Assembly (NCBI RefSeq): GCF_009742725.1
Contig: NZ_WPHG01000002.1
Location: 806,001-870,000, forward strand
DNA from: Nitratireductor arenosus
Lineage (GTDB): Bacteria > Pseudomonadota > Alphaproteobacteria > Rhizobiales > Rhizobiaceae
DNA: 64,000 nt
Reading direction: 5' to 3'
Within the stretch, counting starts at the first letter, position 1, and each line of letters starts with the position of its first letter. Positions 51,649 through 62,100 of this stretch are shown here, piece after piece. Position numbers and translations under genes: made by a program. The notes under the pieces were generated by a model. That model saw only the letters and a program-made list of their open reading frames with translations, was not told the origin of the DNA and did not search any database.

Positions 51649-52416
51649 TTAGTGCTTGACCAGGGTGGGGCCGGTCGGGCGCACCGTCTCGTTCTCGTTC
51701 ATGATGCCGAGCCGGCGGGCGACTTCCTGATAGGCTTCGACGAGGCCGCCCATGTCGCGGCGGAACCGGTCCTTGTCGAGTTTCTCCTGGGTGCTGACAT
51801 CCCACAGGCGGCACGAATCGGGTGAAATCTCGTCGGCGACGATGACACGCATCATTTCGCCTTCCCACAGCCGGCCGCATTCCATCTTGAAGTCGACGAG
51901 CTGGATGCCGACTCCCAGGAACAGTCCCGAAAGGAAGTCGTTGACCCGGATCGCCAACGCCATGATATCGTCGATCTCCTGCGGACTGGCCCAGCCGAAA
52001 GCCGTGATGTGCTCCTCCGACACCATCGGGTCGTCGAGCGCGTCGGCCTTGTAGTAGAATTCGATGATCGAGCGCGGCAGCACCGTACCTTCCTCGAGAC
52101 CGAGGCGCTTGGCCAGCGAGCCGGCGGCAACGTTGCGGACCACGATCTCGAGCGGGATGATCTCCACTTCCTTGATCAACTGTTCGCGCATGTTGAGGCG
52201 TCGGATGAAATGCGTGGGAATGCCGATCCGGTTCAGATGCGTGAAGATATGTTCGGAAATGCGATTGTTGAGAACGCCCTTGCCGTCAACAATGTCATGC
52301 TTCTTCTTGTTGAAGGCGGTGGCGTCGTCCTTGAAGAACTGGACCAGGGTGCCCGGTTCAGGTCCTTCATAAAGGATCTTGGCCTTGCCTTCATAGATGC
52401 GGCGGCGACGATTCAT
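51649..52416 (-). CDS. purC: Phosphoribosylaminoimidazole-succinocarboxamide synthase
   Basis: A 255-residue SAICAR synthetase joining CAIR and aspartate in purine synthesis. The ATP loop region [29 protein letters not shown], the [11 protein letters not shown] block and [10 protein letters not shown] with [12 protein letters not shown] are intact. It is the first gene of purC-purS-smORF-purQ and is divergent from the ATPase zeta gene across 255 bases. Confidence 0.97.
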   Translation of the reverse strand: MNRRRRIYEGKAKILYEGPEPGTLVQFFKDDATAFNKKKHDIVDGKGVLNNRISEHIFTHLNRIGIPTHFIRRLNMREQLIKEVEIIPLEIVVRNVAAGSLAKRLGLEEGTVLPRSIIEFYYKADALDDPMVSEEHITAFGWASPQEIDDIMALAIRVNDFLSGLFLGVGIQLVDFKMECGRLWEGEMMRVIVADEISPDSCRLWDVSTQEKLDKDRFRRDMGGLVEAYQEVARRLGIMNENETVRPTGPTLVKH

Positions 52417-52671
52417 GGAAATGGCTCGGGTCCTTGAGTGGATGTGCGCGAACCGGTCGGGATGCAGCCAACCGGCCGCCTTGTCGGTTTATCGTCCGCG
52501 TGCTCTAGCGCAACTGCATCAGCTACTCAATCGGCAAATGCTCCGGATCAACCGGTTTCGCGCCGCGCCGGGACGCGGTTCGGCTGTTGACCGGGGGCGA
52601 AAGCCTTTGATTTCACGCCCCACTCGCCCTATGGAGAACCGATATTCAATCCCCCTACCGGAGGACCGTCG

Positions 52672-52992
52672 ATGGCCAGCATGAAAGATCGCGAGGACAC
52701 GTTCGAGAAGAAGTTCGTTCATGACGAGGAACTGAAGTTCAAGGCGATGGCGCGCCGCAACAAACTTCTGGGCCTGTGGGCGGCCGAAAAACTCGGCAAG
52801 ACCGGCCCCGACGCCGACGCCTATGCCGTCGAAGTGGTCAATTCCGACTTCGAGGAGGCCGGCGACGACGACGTGTTCCGCAAAGTGCGCAAGGATTTCG
52901 ACGCGGCCGGCGTTGGCCAGTCGGACCATCAAATCCGCCGCACAATGGATGAGCTGCTGGCCGTCGCGGTCGAGCAGATCAGGCAAAGCTGA
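52672..52992 (+). CDS. ATP synthase inhibitor zeta subunit (DUF1476)
   Basis: A 106-residue helical protein of PF07345. The zeta subunit blocks ATP hydrolysis by the F1 motor in alphaproteobacteria. The conserved N-terminal inhibitory region FEKKFVHDEELKFKAMARRNKLLGLWAAEKLG is present, and the C-terminal DAAGVGQSDHQIRRTMDELLAVAVEQI completes the four-helix core. GGAGGACC is placed eight bases before ATG; ATG at 52681 is a possible later start. Confidence 0.93.
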   Translation: MASMKDREDTFEKKFVHDEELKFKAMARRNKLLGLWAAEKLGKTGPDADAYAVEVVNSDFEEAGDDDVFRKVRKDFDAAGVGQSDHQIRRTMDELLAVAVEQIRQS

Positions 52993-53092
52993 TTTTTCAC
53001 GCAAAACCGTCCCACGTCGTCCCGCGCGGGCGGGTTGGCGTTGCCGGGACGCGAACACGGCGTGAGCGCCGCAAGCAGCGGAGAGCATTTTG

Positions 53093-53863
53093 ATGAGCCT
53101 TGCCGAGCGCCTTGCCGGCGGCGAAACGCTGTTTACAGCGTGGTCGTCGGTACCTGATGCCCTGACCGTCGAAATCGTCGCCGGGCAGGGGTTCGACGCC
53201 GTCACGCTCGACATGCAGCATGGCGGCCATCACGAGGACAGCGTGGTGCGCTCGATCGCGCCGGTCCTGGCGGCCGGCCGCCACGCGATCGTGCGCATCC
53301 CGGTCGGCCGCTTCGACATGGCGAGCCGCGCGCTCGACTTCGGCGCGGAAGCCGTCATCGCGCCGATGGTGAATTCGGTCGACGACGCGCGGCGCTTCGC
53401 GGCGGCGATGAAATACCCGCCCGTGGGTCAGCGCTCCTGGGGGCCGACCTTCGGCATGCCGCGTCGCGGCCCGGCCGGCGCGCAGGACTGGCTGCACGCG
53501 CAGAACGGGGCCACGACGGCCTTCGCCATGATCGAGACGCGCGAGGCGCTGGCCGCGCTCGACGACATCCTTGCCGTTCCGGGCATTGACGGCGTGTTTG
53601 TCGGGCCGTCCGACTTTTCCATCGCCTGGAGTGAAGGCGAGCGCATCGACCCCGGCCTCGGCGCGATGATGGAGGCGATCGCCGATATTGCCGCGCGCGC
53701 GGCGCAAGCCGGCAAGCGCGCCGGTATCTACGTGGTCGATCCGGCGCTGTGCGGGCGTTATGCGGCGATGGGCTACGAGCTGTTCGCGCTCGGCAGCGAA
53801 CATGTCTATATGGCCAAGGGTGTCGAGACACTGCTGGGCGCCGCCCGTCAATCGATGGAGTAA
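53093..53863 (+). CDS. HpcH/HpaI family aldolase
   Basis: A 256-residue class II pyruvate aldolase. FDAVTLDMQHGGHHEDSV holds the metal-site and acid/base residues near the start; RIPVGRFDMASRALDFGAEAVIAPMVNS, MIETREALAALDDILAVPGIDGVFVGPSDFSIAW are the other family blocks. It cleaves 4-hydroxy-2-oxoacids into pyruvate and an aldehyde. ATG at 53093 follows GGAGAG. Substrate could be 4-hydroxy-2-oxoheptanedioate-like or sugar-acid-derived. No catabolic partner is adjacent. Confidence 0.92.
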   Translation: MSLAERLAGGETLFTAWSSVPDALTVEIVAGQGFDAVTLDMQHGGHHEDSVVRSIAPVLAAGRHAIVRIPVGRFDMASRALDFGAEAVIAPMVNSVDDARRFAAAMKYPPVGQRSWGPTFGMPRRGPAGAQDWLHAQNGATTAFAMIETREALAALDDILAVPGIDGVFVGPSDFSIAWSEGERIDPGLGAMMEAIADIAARAAQAGKRAGIYVVDPALCGRYAAMGYELFALGSEHVYMAKGVETLLGAARQSME

Positions 53864-54003
53864 CGGGCGCCGACCTGTGTGACCCGCGCCGTTCGCTTGG
53901 CGACTGTCATTGTCTGAAAAGTCTTTTTACTTCCGGTTTGCCTTGGAAGCACCTAAATCGTCGATCACCGAGGGTGAGAAACAACGCGGGGACTTGTTCG
54001 TCT

Positions 54004-55827
54004 ATGTGTGGAATCGTTGGAATCGTCGGCCGCGCGCCGGTCGCGCCGCTCATCGTGGATGCGCTCAAACGGCTTGAGTATCGCGGATACGATTCGGCCG
54101 GTGTCGCCACGATCCTGGACGGCCGCCTTGACCGGCGCCGCGCCGAGGGCAAGCTGGTCAATCTCGAGCGCCGCATCGCCGAAAGTCCGCTCGACGGCAC
54201 CATCGGCATCGGCCATACGCGTTGGGCCACGCACGGCGTTCCCAACGAAACCAACGCCCACCCGCATTTTTCCAACGATGTCGCCATCGTGCACAACGGC
54301 ATCATCGAGAATTTCGCCGAAATTCGCGCTGAATTGCAGGCTGACGGCTACGTCTTTGCCTCGCAGACCGACACCGAGGTGGTCGCGCATCTGATTTCGC
54401 GCGAGATCGACCGGGGAGCCGCGCCCGTCGACGCCGCCTTTGCCGCGCTCAAGCGCCTGGAGGGCGCTTTCGCGCTCGCCATCCTGTTTCGCGGCGACGA
54501 GGACCTGATCGTCGGCGCGCGCAGCGGTCCGCCGCTGGCGATCGGCCACGGCGACGGCGAAATGTATCTTGGCTCCGACGCGATCGCGCTGGCGCCGTTC
54601 ACCAATATCGTGACCTACCTGGAAGACGGCGACTGGGTCGTGCTGCGCCGCGGCGGGCTGGAAATCTACGATATGAACGGCGAGCGTATCGAACGGGCGC
54701 AACAGCAATCGATCGGGACGCGCTTTCTGGTCGACAAGGGCAATCACCGCCATTTCATGGAAAAGGAAATCCATGAGCAGCCCGAGGTGATCTCGCACAC
54801 GCTGGCGCATTATATCGATTTCACCGAGCGCACGACGCGCAGCGACGCCTTGCCGTTCGATTTCGCCACCCTCGACCGGATCGCGATCTCGGCCTGCGGC
54901 ACCGCTTATCTCGCCGGCCTGATCGGCAAATATTGGTTCGAGCGGCTGGCGCGCCTGCCGGTCGACATCGATATCGCCTCGGAATTCCGGTACCGGGAAA
55001 TGCCGCTCGTCAAGAACAGCGCGGCGTTCTTCGTCTCGCAATCGGGCGAGACCGCCGACACGCTGGCCTCGCTGCGTTACTGCCGCAAGGAAGGCATTCC
55101 GATTGGCGCGATCGTCAACGTGGCCGAATCCACCATCGCGCGCGAATCCGACTGTATCTTTCCCACGCTCGCCGGGCCGGAAATCGGCGTCGCCTCGACC
55201 AAGGCCTTCACCTGCCAGCTTTCGGTGCTGGCCTCGCTCGCGCTGCGCGCGGCCAAGGAACGCGGCACGATTTCGGCCGAGGAGGAAAAGGCCCTGGTGC
55301 GCGCCCTGTCGGAAACGCCGCGGATCGCCAGCCAGGTGCTGAAGCTCGACCGGCAGATCGAAAAGGTGGCGCGCGAGCTGTCGCATTACAAACATGCGCT
55401 TTACCTCGGCCGCGACACCAATTACCCGCTCGCCATGGAAGGCGCGCTCAAGCTCAAGGAAATCTCCTATATCCATGCCGAAGGTTACGCGGCGGGCGAA
55501 CTGAAGCACGGGCCGATCGCGCTGATCGACGAGAACATGCCGGTGATCGTAATCGCCCCGCACGATCATATCTTCGACAAGACCGTGTCCAACATGCAGG
55601 AAGTCGCCGCGCGCGGCGGCAAGATCATTTTGATCACCGACGCCAAGGGCGCGGCGAAAGCCGGCATCGAGACGCTGGAAACGATCGTCCTGCCCGACGT
55701 GCCGGAGATGATCGCGCCGATCATCTACGCGCTGCCGATCCAGATGCTGGCCTACTTCACCGCCGTGTTCATGGGCACGGATGTCGATCAGCCGCGCAAT
55801 CTGGCGAAATCGGTGACGGTGGAATAA
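54004..55827 (+). CDS. glmS: Glutamine-fructose-6-phosphate aminotransferase
   Basis: A 607-residue enzyme making glucosamine 6-phosphate for cell-wall synthesis. The N-terminus MCGIVGIVGR exposes the nucleophile Cys1 after Met removal. The N-terminal amidotransferase (about 1-220) is followed by two SIS domains (ISACGTAYLAG and LGRDTNYPLAMEGALKLKEISYIHAEGYAAGELKHGP). Start and length are standard. The 140 bases upstream hold no sign of a glmS ribozyme. The usual glmU partner is not adjacent. Confidence 0.97.
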   Translation: MCGIVGIVGRAPVAPLIVDALKRLEYRGYDSAGVATILDGRLDRRRAEGKLVNLERRIAESPLDGTIGIGHTRWATHGVPNETNAHPHFSNDVAIVHNGIIENFAEIRAELQADGYVFASQTDTEVVAHLISREIDRGAAPVDAAFAALKRLEGAFALAILFRGDEDLIVGARSGPPLAIGHGDGEMYLGSDAIALAPFTNIVTYLEDGDWVVLRRGGLEIYDMNGERIERAQQQSIGTRFLVDKGNHRHFMEKEIHEQPEVISHTLAHYIDFTERTTRSDALPFDFATLDRIAISACGTAYLAGLIGKYWFERLARLPVDIDIASEFRYREMPLVKNSAAFFVSQSGETADTLASLRYCRKEGIPIGAIVNVAESTIARESDCIFPTLAGPEIGVASTKAFTCQLSVLASLALRAAKERGTISAEEEKALVRALSETPRIASQVLKLDRQIEKVARELSHYKHALYLGRDTNYPLAMEGALKLKEISYIHAEGYAAGELKHGPIALIDENMPVIVIAPHDHIFDKTVSNMQEVAARGGKIILITDAKGAAKAGIETLETIVLPDVPEMIAPIIYALPIQMLAYFTAVFMGTDVDQPRNLAKSVTVE

Positions 55828-55960
55828 TCTACGCCGACGGCGTGCGGGCAAAAGCCGCTTCGCTCTGACGGTTCGCGCTGCCGCGCGGCCGTGATTTCAT
55901 AATTTGGTCGTGTTGCCCTATGTATCGTGCATCGTTTGACCAAGAGCGTTCCTGGAGCCA

Positions 55961-56665
55961 ATGTCCGACACCGCCAAGCATCGCGGCATGACCCGCCTGC
56001 GCAATTATTTCCTGACCGGACTCGTCGTGTGCGCGCCGTTGGCGATCACGGCCTATCTGTCGTGGTCGCTGATCGGCTGGGTGGATTCCTGGGTCAAACC
56101 CTATATTCCCCTGCGCTATAATCCCGACAGCTATCTGCCGTTCGCCGTGCCCGGCTTCGGGCTGATCGTGGCGGTGGTCCTGATCACGCTGATCGGCTTT
56201 CTGACCGCCAATTTCATCGGCCGCACCATCGTTTCCTACGGCGAGTATCTGCTCGGGCGCATGCCGCTCGTCCGCTCGATCTATCGCGGCCTGAAGCAGA
56301 TCTTCGAGACGGTACTGTCGCACAAATCGGACGTGTTCAAGAAAGTCGGCCTGATCGAATATCCGCGCCGCGGCGCTTGGGCGATCGTCTTCATTTCCAG
56401 CGAACGCGAATCGGAGGTCAACCATCTGCTCGAGCCGCATGCCGGGCGCACGATCGCCGTCTTCCTGCCCTCGACTCCCAATCCGACGACCGGCTTTTTG
56501 ATGTACGTGCCCAAGACCGAACTGATCGAGCTGTCGATGTCGGTCGAGGAGGCGGCGAAGCTGGTGATCTCGGCCGGGCTGGTCACGCCCGAGTACCAAA
56601 AGATGACCCAGAAGCTCGCCGACGACGCGCTCGTCAGGCAGCCGAAGCGCTCAGCCGCCGAATAG
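55961..56665 (+). CDS. DUF502 membrane protein
   Basis: A 234-residue protein with two membrane segments (about 18-40 and 65-90), followed by a conserved cytoplasmic or periplasmic domain with LGRMPLVRSIYRGLKQIFETVLS and FLPSTPNPTTGFLMYVPKTE. DUF502 is widespread but uncharacterised; the Arabidopsis COV proteins belong to it. It converges with recG, with six bases between. Confidence 0.9.
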   Translation: MSDTAKHRGMTRLRNYFLTGLVVCAPLAITAYLSWSLIGWVDSWVKPYIPLRYNPDSYLPFAVPGFGLIVAVVLITLIGFLTANFIGRTIVSYGEYLLGRMPLVRSIYRGLKQIFETVLSHKSDVFKKVGLIEYPRRGAWAIVFISSERESEVNHLLEPHAGRTIAVFLPSTPNPTTGFLMYVPKTELIELSMSVEEAAKLVISAGLVTPEYQKMTQKLADDALVRQPKRSAAE

Positions 56666-56671
56666 CGGCTT

Positions 56672-58780
56672 TTATCCGGCCCGCAACAGCCGGATCGCGT
56701 CGTCGCGACCGAACAAATAAAGCAGCAGCCTGAGCGCCTCGCCGCGCGCCGATGTCAGCTCCGGGTCGCGTTCCAGGACCAGCCGCGCGTCGTTGCGCGC
56801 GGTTTCCAGAAGATCGGCATGCGCCTCAACGCGGGCCACCTGGAAACCCGGCGTGCCGGACTGGCGCGTGCCCAGAAGCTCGCCTTCGCCGCGCAGCTTC
56901 AAATCCTCCTCCGCGATCAGGAACCCGTCCTGGCTGTCGCGCATCACCGACAGGCGCCGGCTGGCCGTTTCGCCAAGCGGACCCTTGTAAAGCAGCACGC
57001 AGGTCGACGGTTTGTCGCTGCGTCCAACCCGGCCGCGCAACTGGTGAAGCTGGGCCAGCCCGAAACGCTCGGCATGCTCGATCACCATGATGGTGGCGTC
57101 GGGCACGTCGACGCCGACCTCGATCACGGTGGTGGCGACCAGAAGGCGCGTCTCGCCGGCCTTGAAGGCGCGCATCGCCTCGTCCTTCTCGGCCCCTTTC
57201 ATGCGGCCGTGGACCAGGCCGAGCACGGCGCCGAAGCGCGGCTGCAGGGCGGCGAAGCGCTCTTCCGCCGACATCAGGTCAACTTCCTCCGATTCCTCGA
57301 CCAGCGGGCAGATCCAGTAGATTTTCTGGCCTTCGGCGAGCGCGTTCTCGATCCGGCCGAGCAGGTCCGGCAGGCGCTCCGTCGGCAGCGTGACCGTGGC
57401 GATCGGCCGGCGTCCGGCTGGTTTTTCGGTCAGCCGCGACACGTCCATGTCGCCGAAGGCGGTCAACACCAGCGTGCGCGGGATCGGGGTTGCCGTCATC
57501 ACCAGCATGTCGGGCGCCGCTCCCTTGGCGGTCAGCGCCAGCCGCTGATGCACGCCGAAGCGGTGCTGCTCGTCGATGACCGCCAGCACCAGCTCGCGGT
57601 AAACCACCTCCTCCTGGAACAGAGCGTGGGTGCCGACCACGAAATCGACCGAGCCGTCCTCGATGCCGGCAAGCAGTTTTTGGCGTTCGCGGCCCTTGTC
57701 GCGTCCGGTCAGGATAGCGGCGCGCAGGCCGGCCTTTTCGGCGATCGGGGCGATGGTGGCAAAATGCTGGCGCGCCAGGATTTCGGTCGGCGCCATCAGC
57801 ACCGACTGCCCGCCGGTCTCGGCCGCGCGCGCCATGGCAAGCAGCGCCACCACCGTCTTGCCGGCGCCGACATCGCCCTGCAGCAGCCGGAGCATGCGTT
57901 CGGGACGTGCAAGGTCGGCGGCGATCTCGGCGAACGCCTCGTCCTGTGAGCGGGTGAGCGCATAGGGCAGGGCAGCCAGAACGGCGGAGACCAGCCGGCC
58001 GTCGCCGGCGAGCGGGCGTCCGGACAGGCGGCGGATTTTTGCCCGCACAAGCGCCAGCGAAAGCTGGTTGGCGAGGAATTCGTCATAGGCGAGCCGCCGC
58101 CGCGACGGATTGTCTAACGCCACATCGAGCGGATCGGCGGGGTGATGCAGGCGCCTCAGCGCGGCGGTGAAGGCGGGAAAACCCTGCCGGCGCATCAGCT
58201 CGGCGTCGAGCCACTCCGGCAGGTCGGGACATTTTTCCAGCGCCTGCTCGACGATGCGGCGCAGAACGCGTGGCGCCAGGCCGGCGGTGAGCGGATAGAC
58301 CGGCTCGACCAGCGGCAGGCTGGCGGCCTCGGAGGCGGCTACGATATGATCGGGATGGACCATTGACGGGCGGCCGTTGAACCATTCCATGCGTCCGCTG
58401 ACGACGACCTGTTCGCCGACCGGCAGCACCTGTTCGAGCCAGCTCTGGCGCGCGTGGAAGAAGGTCAGCGCGATCTCGCCGGTCTCGTCGCTGGCAAACA
58501 CCCGGTAGGGCACGTTTTTGCGGCCGTGCGGGGCGGGCTGGTGGCGGTCGACGCGCAGGTCGAGCGTGACGATCGCCCCCTCGGGCGCGGATGCGATGCC
58601 TGGCCGGTTGCGGCGGTCGATCAGCGTGTGCGGCAATACGAAAATCAGGTCGCCGACCCGTGGCTCGCGCCCGGAAATGTCGGCCGGCACGATCTTTTCC
58701 AACAGGCCGGCAATTTTGGCCCCGACCCCGTCGAGCGTGGTGGCGGAGGCAAACAGGGGATCGAGCAGGGATGGGCGCAT
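56672..58780 (-). CDS. recG: ATP-dependent DNA helicase RecG
   Basis: A 702-residue SF2 helicase that remodels stalled forks and branched DNA. Residues about 1-250 form the wedge/OB domain. Walker A is LLQGDVGAGKTVVALLA, motif II is VIDEQHRFGVHQR, and motif VI is HQLRGRVGRSDKP. The C-terminal DGFLIAEEDLKLRGEGELLGTRQSG block is typical. ATG at 58780 (MRPSLLDPLFA) gives normal length; the frame extends 19 codons more. Divergent from sdhE. Confidence 0.97.
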   Translation of the reverse strand: MRPSLLDPLFASATTLDGVGAKIAGLLEKIVPADISGREPRVGDLIFVLPHTLIDRRNRPGIASAPEGAIVTLDLRVDRHQPAPHGRKNVPYRVFASDETGEIALTFFHARQSWLEQVLPVGEQVVVSGRMEWFNGRPSMVHPDHIVAASEAASLPLVEPVYPLTAGLAPRVLRRIVEQALEKCPDLPEWLDAELMRRQGFPAFTAALRRLHHPADPLDVALDNPSRRRLAYDEFLANQLSLALVRAKIRRLSGRPLAGDGRLVSAVLAALPYALTRSQDEAFAEIAADLARPERMLRLLQGDVGAGKTVVALLAMARAAETGGQSVLMAPTEILARQHFATIAPIAEKAGLRAAILTGRDKGRERQKLLAGIEDGSVDFVVGTHALFQEEVVYRELVLAVIDEQHRFGVHQRLALTAKGAAPDMLVMTATPIPRTLVLTAFGDMDVSRLTEKPAGRRPIATVTLPTERLPDLLGRIENALAEGQKIYWICPLVEESEEVDLMSAEERFAALQPRFGAVLGLVHGRMKGAEKDEAMRAFKAGETRLLVATTVIEVGVDVPDATIMVIEHAERFGLAQLHQLRGRVGRSDKPSTCVLLYKGPLGETASRRLSVMRDSQDGFLIAEEDLKLRGEGELLGTRQSGTPGFQVARVEAHADLLETARNDARLVLERDPELTSARGEALRLLLYLFGRDDAIRLLRAG

Positions 58781-58869
58781 GCGGCAACAATATGGGGGTG
58801 CGGGCTGTGCGCAAGGCTGACACCGGCATTGTTCCACGATATATGCGCCCGCGAAGGGTATTGAAGGCT

Positions 58870-59160
58870 ATGAGCGGATCGAAGAGAAGTACCGGCCCCC
58901 TCCACGTTCGCCGGCGCAAGGCGCGTTTTCGCGCCTGGCACCGTGGCATGCGCGAGATGGACCTTTTGCTGGGGACGTTCGCCGATGCGCGGCTGGACGC
59001 GCTGTCGGCGGCCGAGCTCGATCTGTTCGAGGATCTGCTCGAGGTGCCCGACGCGGAGCTGTTCAAATGGCTCACGGGCGAAGTGCCGGTGGCCGAGCAT
59101 CACGACACCGACTTGTTTCGCAGGATCCAGGCATTTTGCCGGGTCATGCCGTTTGGATAA
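58870..59160 (+). CDS. sdhE: FAD assembly factor SdhE
   Basis: A 96-residue SdhE/Sdh5 protein that helps attach FAD to succinate dehydrogenase. The motif RGMREMDLLLGTFA has the conserved Arg25-Gly26 that contacts the flavoprotein, and the EDLLEVPDAELFKWLTG block follows. The start is uncertain: ATG at 58870 gives the family length, and ATG at 58843 would add nine residues. It sits 9 bases before mfd, a pairing seen in many alphaproteobacteria from memory. Confidence 0.92.
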   Translation: MSGSKRSTGPLHVRRRKARFRAWHRGMREMDLLLGTFADARLDALSAAELDLFEDLLEVPDAELFKWLTGEVPVAEHHDTDLFRRIQAFCRVMPFG

Positions 59161-59169
59161 GACGACACC

Positions 59170-62100
59170 ATGACGCTGCTTCCCACACTCGGCCTGAAAC
59201 CGGGACGTGCCGGTCATGTGACTGTCGCCGGGGTCGCCGACGGTTTCGAGGCCTTCGTGCTTTCGCGCATCGTCGCCGAAGCGGGGGGCGGTCGGCCATT
59301 GCTGTTCGTCGCCCGCGACGGCCAGCGGCTGCCTGCGATCCGCGACGCGCTCGCCTTTGCCGCGCCCGACCTGCCGGTGCTGGAACTGCCGGCCTGGGAC
59401 TGCCTGCCTTATGACCGGGTGTCGCCGGGCGCCGATGCGGCCGCACGCCGTCTCGACGCGCTAGCGGCGATGATCGCGCTGAAAAAGGCGCCGCACCGGG
59501 CGGTGATCCTGGCCACTGTCAATGCCGTCTTGCAGCGCATCCCGCCGGCCGAAACGCTGGAGGCACGGCTGTTTGCGGCCAGGCCCGGCAACCAGGTCGA
59601 CATGCAGGCGCTGATCGACCGGCTGCAGACCAGCGGCTTCGAGCGCGTCGGCACGGTGCGCGACGTCGCCGAATACGCGGTGCGCGGCGGCATTGTCGAT
59701 CTTTACGCGCCGGGCGCGCCCGAGCCGCTCCGGCTCGATTTTTTCGGCGACACGCTGGAATCGATTCGCGCCTTCGATCCGGCCACGCAGCGCACCACCA
59801 GCCAGCGCGCCGAGATGGTGCTGCAGCCGGCGAGCGAGGTCACGCTGACGCCCGAGGCGATCAGCCGCTTTCGCCGCGCCTATATCGAGGCTTTCGGCGC
59901 GCCGTCGCGCGACGACGCGCTTTACGCCGCGATCAGCGAAGGCCGGCGTTTCGCCGGCATGGAACATTGGCTGGCCTTTTTCCACGAAAGGCTGGAGACG
60001 GTGTTCGACTATCTGCCCGAGGGTCCGGTGGTGTTCGACGCGCTCGCCCATGACGCGCTGACGGAGCGCCGCAGCGTGATCGTCGATCATTACGAGGCGC
60101 GGCGCAACCAGGCCGACGGCGGCAGGCTCGCCGATTCGACCCCCTACAAACCTGCGCCGCCCGACCTGCTCTATCTGACGGCCGAGGAGATCGCGGCCGC
60201 CGGCGCCGAACGATTGGTCTGCGACCTGACCCCGTTCGACACGCCCGAATCGGCCGGCCGCCGGATCGTCAACGCGCATTCCAAGGCCGGGCGCACCTTC
60301 GCCGCCGAACGCGCCGACCCCTCGGCCAATGTGTTCGATCACGCGGTGCGCCATATCGCCGGTCTCAGAAGCGCCGGCCGGCGCGTGCTGGTCGCCGGCT
60401 GGACCGAAGGCTCGCTCGACCGGCTCGGCCAGATCCTGGGCGAGCACGGGCTCGGCGGCCTGACCCGGGTGCAAAACCTTGCCGAGGCGGCAAAGCTGTC
60501 TGGCGGCGAGGCGGGGGCGGCCGTGCTGCCGATCGAGACCGGGTTCGAGGCCGAGGGTTTCGCGCTGGTTTCGGAACAGGACATTCTCGGCGACCGGCTG
60601 GTGCGCCGCTCGAAGCGCAAGCGCAACGCCGACTTCATCACCGAATTGTCGGCGATCTCGTCGGGTGACATTGTCGTGCACGCCGATCACGGTATCGGCC
60701 GTTTCATCGGTCTGAAGACGATCGAGGCGGCGGGCGCCCCGCACGACTGCCTGGAAATCCACTATGCGGGCGACGGCCGGCTGTTCCTGCCGGTGGAAAA
60801 CATCGACCTTCTGTCGCGCTACGGCTCGGACGCGGCCGATACGCCGCTCGACCGGCTTGGCGGCGGCAACTGGCAGGCGCGCAAGGCCAAGCTGAAGAAA
60901 AAGCTTTTGGAGATGGCCGGGCAACTGATCCGGATCGCGGCCGAGCGCGAAATGCGCGGCGCGCCGGCGGTCCGCCCGCCCGATGGCCTTTACGGCGAGT
61001 TCGCCGCCCGTTTCCCCTATGAGGAGACCGAGGACCAGCAAAACGCCATCGACGCGGTGATGGGCGATCTCGGCGCCGGGCGGCCGATGGACCGACTGGT
61101 GTGCGGCGATGTCGGCTTCGGCAAGACCGAAGTCGCGCTACGCGCGGCCTTCCTGGCCGCCATGGAAGGGCTCCAGGTCGCCGTGGTGGTGCCGACCACG
61201 CTTTTGGCGCGCCAGCATTTCAAGACATTTTCGGAACGTTTCAGCGGTCTTCCGATCCGGCTGCGCCAGGCCTCGCGCCTGGTCGGCGCAAAAGACCTCG
61301 CCGAGACCAAGAAGGGGCTGGCCGACGGCACGGTCGACATCGTCGTCGGCACCCATGCGCTGCTCGGGGCCTCGGTACATTTCAAAAATCTCGGCCTGTT
61401 GATCATCGACGAGGAGCAGCATTTCGGCGTCAAGCACAAGGAGCGGCTCAAGGACCTTAAATCCGACGTGCATGTGTTGACCCTGTCGGCGACCCCGATC
61501 CCGCGCACGCTGCAGCTCGCGCTGACGGGGGTGCGCGAACTCTCGCTGATCGCTACGCCGCCGGTCGACCGGATGGCGGTGCGCACCTTCATCTCGCCCT
61601 TCGATCCCCTGGTGGTGCGCGAGACGCTGCTGCGCGAACGTTATCGCGGCGGACAGAGTTTCTATGTCGTGCCGCGCATCAGCGATCTTGCCGAAATCTC
61701 TGAATTCCTGCGTGAATCCGTGCCGGAATTGAAGGTCGCGACCGCGCATGGGCAATTGCCGCCCGGCCAGCTCGACGACATCATGAACGCCTTTTACGAC
61801 GGCAAGTACGACGTGCTGTTGTCGACCACGATCGTGGAATCGGGCCTCGACATTCCGACCGCCAACACGCTGATCGTACACCGGGCCGACATGTTCGGGC
61901 TGGCCCAGCTCTACCAGCTGCGCGGCCGGGTCGGCCGTTCCAAGGTGCGCGCCTACGCGCTGTTCACCCTGCCGGCAAACCGTACGCTGACGGCCAATGC
62001 CGACCGGCGGCTGAAGGTGCTGCAATCGCTTGATACGCTCGGCGCCGGCTTTCAGCTCGCCAGCCACGATCTCGACATTCGCGGCGCCGGCAATCTTCTG

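Noticed and set aside
53864-54003. glmS ribozyme
   Set aside because: The 140-base gap shows no recognisable ribozyme core, and this element is typical of Gram-positive bacteria.
53965-55851. 628-codon open frame antisense to glmS
   Set aside because: glmS is complete with catalytic Cys and SIS domains; the antisense product shows no family pattern.
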